Positions 19,293 through 29,825 are shown, numbered from the stretch's first letter. The stretch is 64,000 nt of DNA from Stenotrophomonas nitritireducens (GCF_001431425.1 NZ_LDJG01000004.1:1-64000), one strand, 5' to 3'. Translations and numbers: made by a program. Notes: generated by a model not told the origin, from the letters alone.

Positions 19293-19316
19293 GCCCCCTT
19301 ACCAAGGGGGCTTTCC
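19293..19316 (+). terminator. terminator-like hairpin between bamA and lpxD
   Basis: GCCCCCTT, an ACC loop and AAGGGGGC form an 8-bp perfect stem followed by TTTCC. Being the third hairpin in about 110 bp, it probably ends the bamA transcript ahead of a separate lpxD promoter. Confidence 0.55.
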
Positions 19317-19408
19317 TCCAGAACGATTCCTACACTGTGGCGATGCCTGCACAGGCATATCGGGCCCACTCCGCAGTCATGCCGCATGACCGCGCCACTT
19401 CCAGACGC

Positions 19409-19414
19409 TAAACT
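19409..19414 (+). promoter_or_regulatory. -10 box immediately before lpxD
   Basis: TAAACT ends 6 nt before the lpxD GTG. If used, transcription would begin at or next to the start codon and give a leaderless mRNA. No ribosome binding site is visible in front of the GTG. Confidence 0.45.
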
Positions 19415-19420
19415 CCCGGC

Positions 19421-20443
19421 GTGAATACTCCGACCCATACCGCACAGGAACTGGCCGAGCGCTTCGGGCTGCAGGTGCACGGCGATCCGTCCACGGCCAT
19501 CCATGGCGTGGCCACGCTGGCCCATGCCGGCCCCGGCCAGCTGACCTTCCTGGCCAATCCGCGCTACCGAGCGCAGCTGGCCGACAGCAGGGCGGCCATC
19601 GTCGTGCTGCGCGCCGACGACGCCGAGGCCGCGCCCGGCACCGCCCTGGTCGCCAAGGACCCGTACACCACTTTCGCCAAGATCGGCGCGCTGTTCGAGA
19701 CGGTGCCGCTGCGCGAGGCCGGCATACATCCCAGCGCGGTGATCGATCCGTCGGCGCAGGTCGCCGCCAGCGCCCACATCGGCCCGTTCGTCAGCATCGG
19801 CGCGCGCAGCGTGGTCGGCGAGAACTGCATCGTCGGCACCGGCAGCATCATCGGCGAGGACTGCGCGCTGGACGCCGGCTGCGAACTGATCGCGCGCGTC
19901 ACCCTGGTCACCCGGGTCCGCCTCGGCAAGCGCGTGCGCGTCCACCCCGGCGCCGTACTGGGCGCCGACGGCTTCGGCCTGGCGATGGATGCCGGCCGCT
20001 GGATCAAGGTGCCGCAGCTGGGCGGCGTGCGCATCGGCGACGACTGCGAGATCGGCGCCAACACCTGCGTGGACCGCGGCGCGCTGGAAGATACCGTGCT
20101 GGAAGAAGACGTGCGCCTGGACAACCTGGTGCAGATCGCCCACAACTGCCACATCGGCGCGCACAGCGCGATCGCCGGCTGCACCGGCATCGCCGGCAGC
20201 GCCAGGATCGGCCGCTACTGCCTGCTCGGCGGCGCGGTCGGCGTGGTCGGCCACCTGGAAATCTGCGACCACGTCGTCGTCACCGGCAAGTCGGTCGTGC
20301 GCAACTCCATCACCGAACCGGGCGAGTATTCGTCCGGCACCCCATTGACCGACAACCGCACGTGGCGCAAGAACGCCGCGCGCTTCAAGCAGCTGGACAG
20401 CCTGGCACGCAGGGTCCTGGCTGTGAGCAAGGAGAAGGAATGA
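19421..20443 (+). CDS. lpxD: UDP-3-O-(3-hydroxyacyl)glucosamine N-acyltransferase
   Basis: LpxD adds the N-linked hydroxyacyl chain in lipid A synthesis, using acyl-ACP. The 340-residue protein has an N-terminal uridine-binding domain (about 1-100) with the LTFLANPRYRAQL segment. A left-handed beta-helix of hexapeptide repeats follows, with GADGFG and the catalytic His in QIAHNCHIG, and a C-terminal helix. GTG is the only plausible start. There is no Skp/OmpH gene between bamA and lpxD, where many gammaproteobacteria have one. The stop overlaps the fabZ ATG. Confidence 0.96.
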   Translation: MNTPTHTAQELAERFGLQVHGDPSTAIHGVATLAHAGPGQLTFLANPRYRAQLADSRAAIVVLRADDAEAAPGTALVAKDPYTTFAKIGALFETVPLREAGIHPSAVIDPSAQVAASAHIGPFVSIGARSVVGENCIVGTGSIIGEDCALDAGCELIARVTLVTRVRLGKRVRVHPGAVLGADGFGLAMDAGRWIKVPQLGGVRIGDDCEIGANTCVDRGALEDTVLEEDVRLDNLVQIAHNCHIGAHSAIAGCTGIAGSARIGRYCLLGGAVGVVGHLEICDHVVVTGKSVVRNSITEPGEYSSGTPLTDNRTWRKNAARFKQLDSLARRVLAVSKEKE

Positions 20444-20898
20444 ACTCACCGCTGCCGTTGCCCATCGACGTCAACACCATCCGCACGCTGATCCCGCACC
20501 GCTACCCGTTCCTGCTGGTGGACAAGGTGGTCGCGCTGGACACCGAGGCCAGGACGATCGTCGCGCACAAGAACGTGACCATCAACGAGCCGTTCTTCCA
20601 GGGGCATTTCCCCACCCAGCCGATCATGCCCGGCGTGCTGATCATCGAGGCGCTGGCGCAGGCCGGCGGCGTGCTGACCCAGCTCAGCCTCGGCCGCGAC
20701 GCCCAGTCCAAGCTGTTCTACCTGGTCAAGGTGGACAACGTGCGCTTCATGAAGCAGGTGGTGCCGGGCGACGTGCTGGAGCTGCACGTGCAGGTCAAGC
20801 GCGTGATCCGCAACATGGCCGTCTACTACGGCGAGGCCAAGGTGGACGGCGAAGTCGTGGCGCATGCCGAGGTGCTGTGCGCCGGCACCCGCGAATGA
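20440..20898 (+). CDS. fabZ: 3-hydroxyacyl-ACP dehydratase FabZ
   Basis: FabZ dehydrates 3-hydroxyacyl-ACP in fatty-acid elongation and so competes with LpxA/LpxD for the same hydroxyacyl-ACP. The 152-residue hot-dog-fold protein has [14 protein letters not shown], the catalytic His/Glu region [25 protein letters not shown], and ends VLCAGTRE. It overlaps lpxD by 4 nt with AAGGA in front of its ATG, placing it in the lipid A operon. Confidence 0.97.
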   Translation: MNSPLPLPIDVNTIRTLIPHRYPFLLVDKVVALDTEARTIVAHKNVTINEPFFQGHFPTQPIMPGVLIIEALAQAGGVLTQLSLGRDAQSKLFYLVKVDNVRFMKQVVPGDVLELHVQVKRVIRNMAVYYGEAKVDGEVVAHAEVLCAGTRE

Positions 20899-20917
20899 CC
20901 CCGACCGGAGCCCGCGC

Positions 20918-21709
20918 ATGAGCGACAGCGCCCCCCTGATCCATCCCACGGCCGTCGTCGATCCGTCGGCCAGGCTCGCCGACGACGTGCGCGTCGGCGC
21001 GTTCAGCCTGATCGGCGCCGACGTCGAGATCGGCGCCGGCACCGTCGTCGGCCCGCATTGCAGCATCCATGGCCCGACCCGCATCGGCCGCGACAACCGC
21101 TTCATCGGCCACGCCGCCATCGGCGGCGAACCGCAGGACAAGAAGTACGCCGGCGAACGCACCGAACTGGTGATCGGCGACCGCAACGTGTTCCGCGAGT
21201 TCGTCACCGTCAACCGCGGCACCGCCGGCGGCGGCGGCGTCACCACCCTGGGCAACGACAACTGGCTGCTGGCCTACACCCACGTCGCCCATGACTGCCA
21301 CGTCGCCGACCACTGCGTGTTCTCCAACAACACCACCCTGGCCGGCCACGTCAGCGTCGGCAACTGGGTGATCATCAGCGGCTTCGCTGGCGCCCACCAG
21401 TTCTGCCGCATCGGCGACCATGCCTTCCTCGGCATGGGGGCACTGGTCACCGGCGACATCCCGCCATTCACCATGGTCGGCATCGACGGCCACGGGCGCC
21501 CGCGCGGCATCAACAGCGAAGGCCTCAAGCGCCGCGGCTTCGACGCCGAGCGCATCGGCGCCATCAAGCGCGCCTACCGCACCCTGTACGTGGCCGGCGT
21601 GCCGCTGGCCGAGGCCAAGCTGCAACTGGCCGAGCAGGCCAGGGACAGCGACGACGTGCGGCAGATGCTGGACTTCATCGAACACGCGGACCGCCCGCTG
21701 CAGCGATGA
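20918..21709 (+). CDS. lpxA: UDP-N-acetylglucosamine acyltransferase
   Basis: LpxA performs the first, reversible O-acylation of UDP-GlcNAc in lipid A synthesis. The 263-residue protein begins [14 protein letters not shown] and is made of hexapeptide beta-helix repeats. The catalytic His is in [14 protein letters not shown], followed by [12 protein letters not shown], with a C-terminal helical domain that includes [17 protein letters not shown] lies upstream of the ATG. The stop overlaps the lpxB ATG as ATGA. Confidence 0.97.
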   Translation: MSDSAPLIHPTAVVDPSARLADDVRVGAFSLIGADVEIGAGTVVGPHCSIHGPTRIGRDNRFIGHAAIGGEPQDKKYAGERTELVIGDRNVFREFVTVNRGTAGGGGVTTLGNDNWLLAYTHVAHDCHVADHCVFSNNTTLAGHVSVGNWVIISGFAGAHQFCRIGDHAFLGMGALVTGDIPPFTMVGIDGHGRPRGINSEGLKRRGFDAERIGAIKRAYRTLYVAGVPLAEAKLQLAEQARDSDDVRQMLDFIEHADRPLQR

Positions 21710-22968
21710 GTGCCAGCGGCAACAACGGGAGCCGGGACGCGGTAACGGGGAACGATGGCAGCCACGCGGCCATCCCCGCATCTGCCATTGCCGCTTCCCG
21801 CTTCCCTGCCACCGGCTCCCTGCGCATCGCGCTGGTGGCCGGGGAAACCTCCGGCGACCTTCTTGGCGCCGGCCTGATCGCCGAACTGCGCCGGCGCTTC
21901 CCCGATGCCGAGTTCGCCGGCATCGGCGGGGACGCCATGCGCGGCGCCGGCTGCCAGACCTGGTTCGACGCCAGCGAACTGGCGCTGATGGGCCTGGCCG
22001 AGATCCTGCGCCACCTGCCGCGACTGCTGAAGCTGCGCCGCGCGTTCCGCGAGCGCGTGCTCGACTGGCGCCCGGACGTGTTCATCGGCATCGACGCACC
22101 CGACTTCAACCTCGGCGTGGAGCGCTGGCTCAAGCAGCGCGGCATCCGCACCGTGCACTACGTCAGCCCCTCGGTATGGGCCTGGCGCGAGAAGCGCGCC
22201 GAGAAGATCGGCGCCAGCGCCGACATGGTGCTGTGCCTGTTCCCGATGGAACCGCCGATCTACGCCCGCCATGGCGTGGATGCGCGTTTCGTCGGCCATC
22301 CCATGGCCGATGCGATCCCGCTGGACAGCGACCGCGCCGACGCCCGCACCCGGCTGGCACTGCCGGCCACCGCGCCGGTGCTGGCGGTGCTGCCCGGCAG
22401 CCGCCTGGGCGAGATCGGCCGGCTCGGCCCGGCCTTCTTCGAGGCCGCCTGGCAGGTGGCCGAGCGCATGCCCGACCTGCACATCGTGGTGCCGGCCGCC
22501 AACGCCGGCTGCCGGCAACTGATCGACCAGCAGATCGCCGCCTCGGCCCTGCCCGCCGCGCGCCTGCACGTGCTCGACGGCCAGGCCCGCGACGCGGTGA
22601 CCGCCGCCGACGTGGTGCTGCTGGCTTCCGGCACCGCCACGCTGGAGACCATGCTGGTCAAGCGGCCGATGGTGGTCGGCTACCGCGTCTCGGAGCTGAC
22701 CTACCGCATCGCCAGGGCCTTGAAGCTGGTCAAGGTCGACCGCTACGCCCTGCCCAACGTGCTGGCCGGCCGCGACCTCGCGCCGGAGCTGATCCAGCAC
22801 GACTGCACGCCCGAGCGCCTGGCCGCGGCGGTGCTGCAATGGTTCGAGCAGCCCGGATGCGTGGCCGGCCTGCAGGACGACTACCAGCGCCTGCACCTGC
22901 AGCTGCGCCAGGACGCCTCCGCCCGCGCCGCCGACGCGGTGGCCTCGCTGCTGGCCGAGCCTGCGTGA
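21706..22968 (+). CDS. lpxB: lipid A disaccharide synthase, N-terminally extended
   Basis: LpxB joins UDP-2,3-diacylglucosamine and lipid X into the beta-1,6 disaccharide of lipid A at the inner-membrane face. Homology starts at about residue 38 ([19 protein letters not shown]). It continues through [25 protein letters not shown], the PGSRLGEI glycosyltransferase motif and ASGTATLE. The first ~37 residues are a Ser/Ala/Gly/Asn-rich segment absent from typical LpxB. Its DNA contains GCTTCCCGCTTCCC, resembling a CTTCCC-rich intergenic stretch before yffB. The ATG overlaps the lpxA stop, which supports the long form. The stop overlaps the rnhB GTG. Confidence 0.95.
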   Translation: MSASGNNGSRDAVTGNDGSHAAIPASAIAASRFPATGSLRIALVAGETSGDLLGAGLIAELRRRFPDAEFAGIGGDAMRGAGCQTWFDASELALMGLAEILRHLPRLLKLRRAFRERVLDWRPDVFIGIDAPDFNLGVERWLKQRGIRTVHYVSPSVWAWREKRAEKIGASADMVLCLFPMEPPIYARHGVDARFVGHPMADAIPLDSDRADARTRLALPATAPVLAVLPGSRLGEIGRLGPAFFEAAWQVAERMPDLHIVVPAANAGCRQLIDQQIAASALPAARLHVLDGQARDAVTAADVVLLASGTATLETMLVKRPMVVGYRVSELTYRIARALKLVKVDRYALPNVLAGRDLAPELIQHDCTPERLAAAVLQWFEQPGCVAGLQDDYQRLHLQLRQDASARAADAVASLLAEPA

Positions 22969-23612
22969 ACGCACGCGCCGCCGCCTCCTCGCTCGCCCTG
23001 TTCGACGACGGGCTGCTGGCCGCCCGCCAGGGCCCTCGCCTGACTGCCGGCGTGGACGAGGCCGGGCGCGGGCCGCTGGCCGGCCCGGTGGCCGTGGCCG
23101 CAGTGGTGTTCGACCCGCAACGGCCGCGCATCAACGGCCTGGACGACTCCAAGGCGCTCAGCGCCGCGCGCCGCGAACAGCTTTACGACCGCATCCTCGA
23201 GCGTGCCCTGGCCCACTGCATCGTGCTGGTGGACGTGGCCGAGATCGACGGCATCAACATCTTCCAGGCGACCATGCAGGGCATGCGCCGCGCGGTGGAA
23301 GGCGTGGCCCACGTGGCCCGGTTCGCCCGCATCGACGGCAACAAGATCCCCAAGGGCCTGCCCTGCCCGGCCGAGGCCCTGGTCGGCGGCGACGCCATCG
23401 ACCGCGCGATCATGGCCGCCTCGATCCTGGCCAAGGTCAGCCGCGACCGCTACATGCAGGAGCTGCACCAGCGCCACCCCGAGTACGGCTTCGACCAGCA
23501 CAAGGGCTACGGCACCCCCGCCCACCTGGCGGCCCTGCGCGCGCATGGCCCCTGCCCCGAGCACCGGCGCAGCTTCGCGCCGGTCCGCGACTGCCTGCCT
23601 CCCTCCCCGTAG
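22965..23612 (+). CDS. rnhB: ribonuclease HII
   Basis: RNase HII removes single ribonucleotides and RNA from RNA-DNA hybrids. The 215-residue protein has [14 protein letters not shown] with the first catalytic Asp-Glu, LDDSKALS, and the third and fourth acidic residues in [20 protein letters not shown]. It ends with the usual [13 protein letters not shown] and EHRRSFAPV segments. It starts with GTG overlapping the lpxB stop. The lpxB-rnhB-dnaE arrangement is conserved in proteobacteria. Confidence 0.96.
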   Translation: MNARAAASSLALFDDGLLAARQGPRLTAGVDEAGRGPLAGPVAVAAVVFDPQRPRINGLDDSKALSAARREQLYDRILERALAHCIVLVDVAEIDGINIFQATMQGMRRAVEGVAHVARFARIDGNKIPKGLPCPAEALVGGDAIDRAIMAASILAKVSRDRYMQELHQRHPEYGFDQHKGYGTPAHLAALRAHGPCPEHRRSFAPVRDCLPPSP

Positions 23613-23740
23613 AAGCCGCCCCGGCCACGATGGGGCCTTCCCGAATTGCCTGGCCCAATGCCGCGCATGCCGCAGCAGCGGTTTCGGCCGCGAAGGAAGC
23701 TTCGCCTGTTCCGGGAGCCAGGTCGCTGGACAAGGCTCCC

Positions 23741-23762
23741 CGCGGCTGAAGCCGCTCCTGCG
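23741..23762. repeat. REP-like half element
   Basis: CGCGGCTGAAGCCGCTCCTGCG contains a small internal hairpin (GCGGCT, GA, AGCCGC). It matches the right arm type of the long palindrome at 8273-8294. It lies in the 230-bp rnhB-dnaE spacer, which otherwise shows no gene. Confidence 0.55.
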
Positions 23763-23842
23763 TGTGGCTGCGTGCGGCGCCTGTCAAGCTTGTTCCACGC
23801 GCCCCCCGCCGCTACCCTGCCCTGTCATCGCAGTGATCCGGC

Positions 23843-26800
23843 ATGAGCACTCCCCGCTTCGTCCATCTCCACGTCCACACCGAATTCTCGATGGTGGACT
23901 CCACCATCCGCGTCCCGGCCAAGCCGGACCAGGCCGATCCGAAGAAGGCCAAGCAGGCCAACCTTCTCAGCCGCTCGGTGGAGATGCGGGCGCCGGCGCT
24001 TGCGGTCACCGACCTGAACAACATGTTCGCGCTGGTGAAGTTCTACAAGGCCGCCGAAGGCGTGGGCATCAAGCCCATCGCCGGCGCCGACGTGCTGATC
24101 GCCGAGGAAGGCCACGACCCGTGGCGCATGACCCTGCTGTGCCGCGACCGCGAGGGCTACCTGAGCCTGTCGCGCCTGCTCAGCCGCGCCTGGCTGGAAG
24201 GCCACCGCCCGGAGGGCGGCGTCGCCATCCACCCGCAATGGCTGAAGGACGGCTGCCACAACCTGTTCGCGCTGGCCGGGCGCCAGAGCCTGGCCGGGCG
24301 ACTGGCCGGCGAAGGCCGTCATGACCTGGCCGAGCAGCAGCTGGCCGACTGGCAGCGCGTGTTCGGCGATGGCCTGCACCTGGAACTGACCCGCACCGGC
24401 CGCGACGGCGAGGAGCCCTTCAACCAGTTCGCGCTGATGGCCGCCGGCCAGCGCGGCCTGCCGGTGATCGCCAGCAACGACGTGCGCTTCCTGTCGCCGC
24501 AGGATTTCGACGCGCACGAAGCGCGCGTGTGCATCTCCACCGGCCGCGTGCTCGACGATCCCAAGCGCCCGCGCGAGTACAGCCGCGAGCAGTACCTGAA
24601 GACACCGGAGCAGATGGCGGAGCTGTTCGCCGACATCCCCGACGCGATCGACAACACGCTGGCGCTGGCGCAGCGCTGCAACGTCGAGATGCGGCTGGGC
24701 ACCTACTTCCTGCCCAACTACCCGGTGCCCGACGACGAGACCCTGGACACCTGGATCCAGAAGATGTCGCGCGACGGCCTGACCGAGCGCCTGGAGAAAA
24801 ATCCGCTTGCGCCGGGCATGAGCCGCGAGGACTACTTCGAGCGGCTCGAGTTCGAGCTGAACACCATCATCAAGATGGGCTTCCCGGGCTACTTCCTGAT
24901 CGTGGCCGACTTCATCCAGTGGGGAAAGAACCAGGGCATCCCGATCGGCCCGGGCCGCGGCTCGGGCGCGGGTTCGCTGGTGGCGTGGGCGCTGAAGATC
25001 ACCGATCTCGACCCGCTGCCGTACAACCTGCTGTTCGAGCGCTTCCTCAACCCGGAACGCGTGTCGATGCCCGACTTCGACATCGACTTCTGCATGGACC
25101 GCCGCGACGAAGTGATCGACTACGTCGCGCGCAAGTACGGCCGCGAGCGCGTCAGCCAGATCATCACCTACGGCACCATGGCGGCCAAGGCGGTGGTGCG
25201 CGATACCGGCCGCGTGCTCGGCTTCCCGTACGGCCTGGTCGACGGCGTCTCCAAGCTGATCCCCAACATCCTCGGCATCGGCCTGAAGGATGCGCTGGGC
25301 AAGGGCAAGGAAGGGCCGGATTCGGAAATGGCCTCGTCCGAACTGATCCAGCGCTACGAGACCGAGGACGACGTCCGCGACCTGATCGACCTGGCCCTGC
25401 AGCTGGAAGACCTGACCCGCAACGCCGGCAAGCATGCCGGCGGCGTGGTGATCGGCCCCGAGCCGCTGAGCGAGTTCTGCCCGCTGTACGCCGAACACGA
25501 CGAAGGCAGCCTGGGCAGGAACCCGGTCACCCAGTTCGACAAGAACGACGTGGAAGAAGTGGGCCTGGTGAAGTTCGACTTCCTCGGCCTGCGCACGCTG
25601 ACCATCATCGACTGGGCGGTGAAGGCGATCAACAAGCGCCACGAGCGCGCCGGCATCCCGCCGGTGGACATCGCCGCGATCCCGCTCGACGACGCGCCCA
25701 CCTACAAGGACATCTTCGCCAACGGCAATACCGGCGCGGTGTTCCAGTTCGAATCCTCGGGCATGCGCCGCCTGCTGAAGGACGCGCGCCCGGACCGTTT
25801 CGAGGACCTGATCGCGCTGGTGTCGCTGTACCGCCCGGGCCCGATGGACCTGATTCCCTCGTTCAACGCGCGCAAGCACGGGCAGGAAGAGATCATCTAT
25901 CCCGACCCGCGCACCGAGGCCATCCTGAGCGACACCTACGGCATCATGGTGTACCAGGAGCAGGTCATGCAGATGGCGCAGATCGTCGGCGGCTACTCGC
26001 TGGGCGGCGCCGACCTGCTGCGCCGCGCGATGGGCAAGAAGGTGCCGGCCGAGATGGCCAAGCACCGCGAGATCTTTCGCGAAGGCGCGGCCAAGGGCGG
26101 CGTCGACGGCCCCAAGGCCGACGAGATCTTCGACCTGATGGAGAAGTTCGCCGGCTACGGCTTCAACAAGTCGCACGCCGCCGCCTACGCGCTGGTCAGC
26201 TACCAGACCGCCTGGCTCAAGCGTCATTACCCGGCCGAGTTCATGGCCGCGACGCTGTCCTCGGACATGGACAACACCGACAAGGTGGTCGGCTTCCTGG
26301 CCGAGGTGCGCAACCTCGGCCTGAACGTGGAGCCGCCGCGGGTCAACGCCTCGGCCTACATGTTCGAGGCTTCCAGCGCCGACACCATCCGCTACGGGCT
26401 GGGCGCGATCAAGGGCGTCGGCCAGGGCGCCTGCGAAGCGGTGGTGGCCGAGCGCCTGCGCGGCGGCGAGTACGCCTCGCTGCTGGATTTCTGCGCGCGC
26501 GTGGAAACGGCCAAGCTCAACCGCCGCACGCTGGAAGCGATGATCCAGTGCGGCGCGCTCGATGGCCTGGGCCGGAACCGCGCCTCGTTGATGCTGCAAT
26601 TGCCCGAAGTGCTCAAGGCCACCGACCAGATGGCGCGTGAGAAGGCGTCGGGCCAGAACTCGCTGTTCGGCGCGCCCGACCCGGTCAACGCCGCCGCGCA
26701 GCTGGACCTGCCGGAAAGCCGCGAATGGCCGGTGGCGCAGCTGCTCAATGGCGAGCGCGAGACGCTGGGCTTCTACCTCAGCGGCCATCCGTTCGACCCG

Positions 26801-27430
26801 TATGCCGACGACGTCAAGGAACTGGTCGGCACCGACCTGGGCGCGCTGGACAAGCTGGTCGCGCCGGCACCGCCGCCGCGCGACGGCGAGAAACGCGGCT
26901 GGCGCCAGGAAGCGCCGGTGATCCTAGCCGGCATGGTCATCGGCGTGCGCCGCAAGGGCGACAGCCAGGTGTTCGTGCAGCTGGAGGACGGCAAGGGCCG
27001 CGTGGAATGCAGCGCCTTCTCCGATGGCCTGGCCGAGTTCGGCCACCTGATGACCAAGGACCGCATCCTGGTGGTCAAGGGCGGCCTGCGCGAGGACGAA
27101 TTCAACGGCGGCTACGCGCTGCGCATCCGCCAGTGCTGGGATTTCGAGCAGTTGTGCGCCGACCATGCGGTGCGGCTGTCGCTGCGCGTGGACGGCCGCG
27201 GCGGCCCGATCTGGCAGCGCATCGAACCGCTGCTGGCCACGCACCGCCCGGGGCGCACCCCGATCCGCCTGGACCTGCTGCTGCGGGGCAAGGAGGGCGG
27301 CGTCGCCGGCATGCTCGACCTCGGCGGCAGCGGCGCGGTACGGGTCAGCACGCAGCTGCTCGACGCCCTGCGCGAGGACCCGGCGGTGCGCCGCGTCAAG
27401 CTGGCCTACAGCCCGCCCTGGGCCACCTAG
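23843..27430 (+). CDS. dnaE: DNA polymerase III alpha subunit
   Basis: DnaE is the replicative polymerase. The 1195-residue protein has the N-terminal PHP domain (HLHVHTEFS at about 8-16), and the polymerase palm and fingers with [15 protein letters not shown] and the catalytic acidic residues in [13 protein letters not shown] (about 411-423). The helix-hairpin-helix region follows ([13 protein letters not shown]), then a C-terminal OB-fold ([14 protein letters not shown]) and a tau-binding tail. The length is close to other DnaE1 proteins. It stands about 230 bp after rnhB and is followed by accA. Confidence 0.97.
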   Translation: MSTPRFVHLHVHTEFSMVDSTIRVPAKPDQADPKKAKQANLLSRSVEMRAPALAVTDLNNMFALVKFYKAAEGVGIKPIAGADVLIAEEGHDPWRMTLLCRDREGYLSLSRLLSRAWLEGHRPEGGVAIHPQWLKDGCHNLFALAGRQSLAGRLAGEGRHDLAEQQLADWQRVFGDGLHLELTRTGRDGEEPFNQFALMAAGQRGLPVIASNDVRFLSPQDFDAHEARVCISTGRVLDDPKRPREYSREQYLKTPEQMAELFADIPDAIDNTLALAQRCNVEMRLGTYFLPNYPVPDDETLDTWIQKMSRDGLTERLEKNPLAPGMSREDYFERLEFELNTIIKMGFPGYFLIVADFIQWGKNQGIPIGPGRGSGAGSLVAWALKITDLDPLPYNLLFERFLNPERVSMPDFDIDFCMDRRDEVIDYVARKYGRERVSQIITYGTMAAKAVVRDTGRVLGFPYGLVDGVSKLIPNILGIGLKDALGKGKEGPDSEMASSELIQRYETEDDVRDLIDLALQLEDLTRNAGKHAGGVVIGPEPLSEFCPLYAEHDEGSLGRNPVTQFDKNDVEEVGLVKFDFLGLRTLTIIDWAVKAINKRHERAGIPPVDIAAIPLDDAPTYKDIFANGNTGAVFQFESSGMRRLLKDARPDRFEDLIALVSLYRPGPMDLIPSFNARKHGQEEIIYPDPRTEAILSDTYGIMVYQEQVMQMAQIVGGYSLGGADLLRRAMGKKVPAEMAKHREIFREGAAKGGVDGPKADEIFDLMEKFAGYGFNKSHAAAYALVSYQTAWLKRHYPAEFMAATLSSDMDNTDKVVGFLAEVRNLGLNVEPPRVNASAYMFEASSADTIRYGLGAIKGVGQGACEAVVAERLRGGEYASLLDFCARVETAKLNRRTLEAMIQCGALDGLGRNRASLMLQLPEVLKATDQMAREKASGQNSLFGAPDPVNAAAQLDLPESREWPVAQLLNGERETLGFYLSGHPFDPYADDVKELVGTDLGALDKLVAPAPPPRDGEKRGWRQEAPVILAGMVIGVRRKGDSQVFVQLEDGKGRVECSAFSDGLAEFGHLMTKDRILVVKGGLREDEFNGGYALRIRQCWDFEQLCADHAVRLSLRVDGRGGPIWQRIEPLLATHRPGRTPIRLDLLLRGKEGGVAGMLDLGGSGAVRVSTQLLDALREDPAVRRVKLAYSPPWAT

Positions 27431-27504
27431 GTCCGGACGGCCGCGTACGGGTCACGCCGACGCGTTCGGATACACTTCCCCACTTTCATTCAAGACGGTT
27501 TCCG

Positions 27505-28464
27505 ATGAATCCGAACTACCTCGATTTCGAGCAGCCCATCGCCGATCTGGAAGCCAAGATCCAGGACCTGCGCAGCGCCAGCGCAGGCCCGGCGGTCAAT
27601 GTCGAAGCCGAGGTCCGGGCACTGGAAGACAAGCTGCGCCTGCGTACCGCGCAGATCTTCCGCAACCTGTCGTCCTGGCAGGTGCTGCAGGTGGCGCGCC
27701 ACCCGTCGCGCCCCTACACCATGGATTACATCGGCATCTTCTGCGACGAGTTCCAGGAACTGGCCGGTGACCGCGCCTTCGCCGACGACAAGGCGATCGT
27801 CGGCGGGCTGGCCCGCATCGGCGGCCGCCCGGTGATGCTGATCGGCCACCAGAAGGGCCGCGACACCAAGGAAAAGATCAAGCGCAACTTCGGCATGCCC
27901 AAGCCGGAGGGCTACCGCAAGGCGCTGCGCCTGATGAAGATGGCCGAGCGCTTCGGCCTGCCGGTGCTGACCCTGATCGACACCGCCGGCGCCTGGCCGG
28001 GCATCGACGCCGAGGAGCGCGGCCAGTCCGAGGCCATCGCCCGCAACCTGATGGAAATGGCCGAACTGAAGGTGCCGGTGATCTGCACGGTGATCGGCGA
28101 AGGCGGCTCCGGCGGCGCGCTGGCGCTGGGCGTGGGCGACCGCACCGTGATGCTGGAGTACAGCGTCTATTCGACCATCAGCCCGGAAGGCTGCGCCTCG
28201 ATCCTGTGGAAGGACGCCGGCAAGAACAAGGAAGCGGCCGAGCAGCTCGGCATGACCGCCCCGCGCCTGAAGGGCCTGGGCCTGATCGACAAGGTCGTGC
28301 GCGAGCCGATCGGCGGCGCCCACCGCAACCCGAAGCAGATGGGCAAGCGCCTGAAGGCGGTGCTGCTCAACGAACTGGACGCCCTGGAAAAACTGCCGGT
28401 CGACGAACTGCTGGCCAAGCGCTACGAGCGCCTGCGCAGCTATGGTGCCTACGAAGCGGCGTAA
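27505..28464 (+). CDS. accA: acetyl-CoA carboxylase carboxyltransferase alpha subunit
   Basis: AccA with AccD forms the carboxyltransferase that makes malonyl-CoA for fatty-acid synthesis. The 319-residue protein starts [19 protein letters not shown]. It carries [13 protein letters not shown], the [23 protein letters not shown] region, the oxyanion-forming [15 protein letters not shown] and the [13 protein letters not shown] segment. A TACACT at 27471 may be its -10 box. It is the last gene of the plus-strand housekeeping block, and a strong terminator follows. Confidence 0.97.
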   Translation: MNPNYLDFEQPIADLEAKIQDLRSASAGPAVNVEAEVRALEDKLRLRTAQIFRNLSSWQVLQVARHPSRPYTMDYIGIFCDEFQELAGDRAFADDKAIVGGLARIGGRPVMLIGHQKGRDTKEKIKRNFGMPKPEGYRKALRLMKMAERFGLPVLTLIDTAGAWPGIDAEERGQSEAIARNLMEMAELKVPVICTVIGEGGSGGALALGVGDRTVMLEYSVYSTISPEGCASILWKDAGKNKEAAEQLGMTAPRLKGLGLIDKVVREPIGGAHRNPKQMGKRLKAVLLNELDALEKLPVDELLAKRYERLRSYGAYEAA

Positions 28465-28486
28465 GCCCGCTTGGCCAAGGCATCGA

Positions 28487-28518
28487 CCGAAGGCCGGCCA
28501 TGCCGGCCTTCGGTTTTT
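28487..28518 (+). terminator. Rho-independent terminator after accA
   Basis: A perfect 12-bp stem (CCGAAGGCCGGC with GCCGGCCTTCGG), a CAT loop and T5. It starts 22 nt after the accA stop and ends the housekeeping block before the convergent hemJ. Confidence 0.92.
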
Positions 28519-28580
28519 CACGGAGCGAAGAACAGGCCCCGTTTCCCGCGACGCAGCGCCCGCGCCATCCGCACCAACGG

Positions 28581-29036
28581 CTAGAACGGCTTGGCCAGCA
28601 CCAGATAGACGATGGCGATGAACAGCAGCAGCGGCAGCTCGTTGAACCAGCGCAGCGTGCGCGACGATGGCAGCGTCCTGCCCTTGTCCACGCCCTTGAG
28701 CCAGCGCCCGGTGAAGATGAAATACGCCAGCAGCAGCACGACCAGCCCCAGCTTGGCATGCAGCCAGCCGGCGGCGCCGGGAGCGACCATGGTCGGGAAA
28801 TCCGGCAGTACCCGGTAGCCCAGCCACAGCACCAGCCCCAGTACGAAGGCGAGGCCGAACATGACGTGGCCGAAGCGGTACAGGCGTCGCCCCATCAACT
28901 GCAGGCGTTCGCCGACCTGGGCCTGCCCGGCGGCCTCGGCGATGTTGACCAGGATCCGCGGCAGATAGAACACCGCGGCCATCCACGCCACCACGAACAC
29001 GAGGTGGAAGGTCTTCACCCAGAAATACGACTGCAT
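28581..29036 (-). CDS. hemJ: protoporphyrinogen IX oxidase HemJ
   Basis: HemJ is the membrane-bound protoporphyrinogen oxidase of heme synthesis in bacteria lacking HemG or HemY. The 151-residue protein has four predicted transmembrane helices. It carries the two residues known to be essential in the family, His about 11 (WVKTFHLVFVV) and Lys about 95 (WLHAKLGL). Family segments FYLPRILV and GRWLKG are also present. The start was set at MQSYFWVK, where alignment begins. It is convergent with accA and divergent from the methyltransferase gene. Confidence 0.88.
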   Translation of the reverse strand: MQSYFWVKTFHLVFVVAWMAAVFYLPRILVNIAEAAGQAQVGERLQLMGRRLYRFGHVMFGLAFVLGLVLWLGYRVLPDFPTMVAPGAAGWLHAKLGLVVLLLAYFIFTGRWLKGVDKGRTLPSSRTLRWFNELPLLLFIAIVYLVLAKPF

Positions 29037-29098
29037 GCGCTGGCTCCATCGGCGGCGTAGGATGGCCGCATTTTCGCCCATCCGCTCCCGACACGCAC

Positions 29099-29695
29099 AT
29101 GCAGGAAAAGCAATACGACGCCGCCTACTTCCAGCGCTGGTACCGCCGCGGCGACATCGGCGGCCCCGCGCGGCTGGCGCGCAAGGTGCAGCTGGCCGTG
29201 GCCACCGCCGAGTACTACCTGGAGCGCCCGGTCCGCAGCGTGCTCGACATCGGCTGCGGCGAAGGCGCGTGGCGCGCGCCCCTGCTGAAACTGCGGCCGA
29301 AGCTGCACTACATGGGGTTCGATGGCAGCGAGTACGCCGTGCGTCGCTATGGCCGCAGCCGCAATCTGCATCTGGCGCGCTTCGGCGATTTCCAGTGGCT
29401 GCGCCCGTGCGCGCCGGTGGACCTGCTGGTCTGTTCGGATGTCATGCACTACGTGCCCAGCCGCGAACTGCGCCAGGGCCTGGCCGGCCTGGCCGAACTG
29501 TGCGGTGGCGTGGCCTTCCTGGAAACCTTCGCCGCCGAGGACGAATTCCACGGCGACCACGAAGGTTTCCAGGCGCGTCCGGCGCGCTGGTATCGCCGCC
29601 AGCTGCGGGATGCCGGCTTCCGCGCGGCAGGCTCGCATTGCTGGCTGGGGCCGATGCTCGGCGAAGACATGGCCGCACTGGAAAGCTCCCCCTGA
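29099..29695 (+). CDS. class I SAM-dependent methyltransferase
   Basis: This 198-residue protein has the Rossmann methyltransferase motif I VLDIGCGEGAWR at about 48-59, an acidic strand after it (YMGFDGSEYAV), and motif-IV-like LLVCSDVMHYVPS. Substrate and pathway are not evident. It contains no membrane segment or signal peptide. The start ATG is divergent from hemJ with about 60 bp between. A role in ubiquinone or heme metabolism cannot be inferred from sequence. Confidence 0.82.
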   Translation: MQEKQYDAAYFQRWYRRGDIGGPARLARKVQLAVATAEYYLERPVRSVLDIGCGEGAWRAPLLKLRPKLHYMGFDGSEYAVRRYGRSRNLHLARFGDFQWLRPCAPVDLLVCSDVMHYVPSRELRQGLAGLAELCGGVAFLETFAAEDEFHGDHEGFQARPARWYRRQLRDAGFRAAGSHCWLGPMLGEDMAALESSP

Positions 29696-29779
29696 AGGCC
29701 GGCTGCCGGCCGCTGCCCGGCACTACGCAATCGGGATGTCCCGCGGGCGGCACCACGGCTTAACCCCGTGCGCGCCGGT

Positions 29780-29808
29780 TTGCGTTATGCTGCATGGCAC
29801 CATATGAC
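29780..29808 (+). promoter_or_regulatory. probable phaZ promoter region
   Basis: TTGCGT at 29780-29785 and TATGAC at 29803-29808 are 17 bp apart. The surrounding stretch 29785-29818 is locally AT-richer and contains the half-repeats ATGCTGCAT, CCATATG and CCATACATA. Binding of a regulator such as PhaR is possible but unsupported by a clear consensus. Confidence 0.4.
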
Positions 29809-29825
29809 CATACATATTGCCCGGC

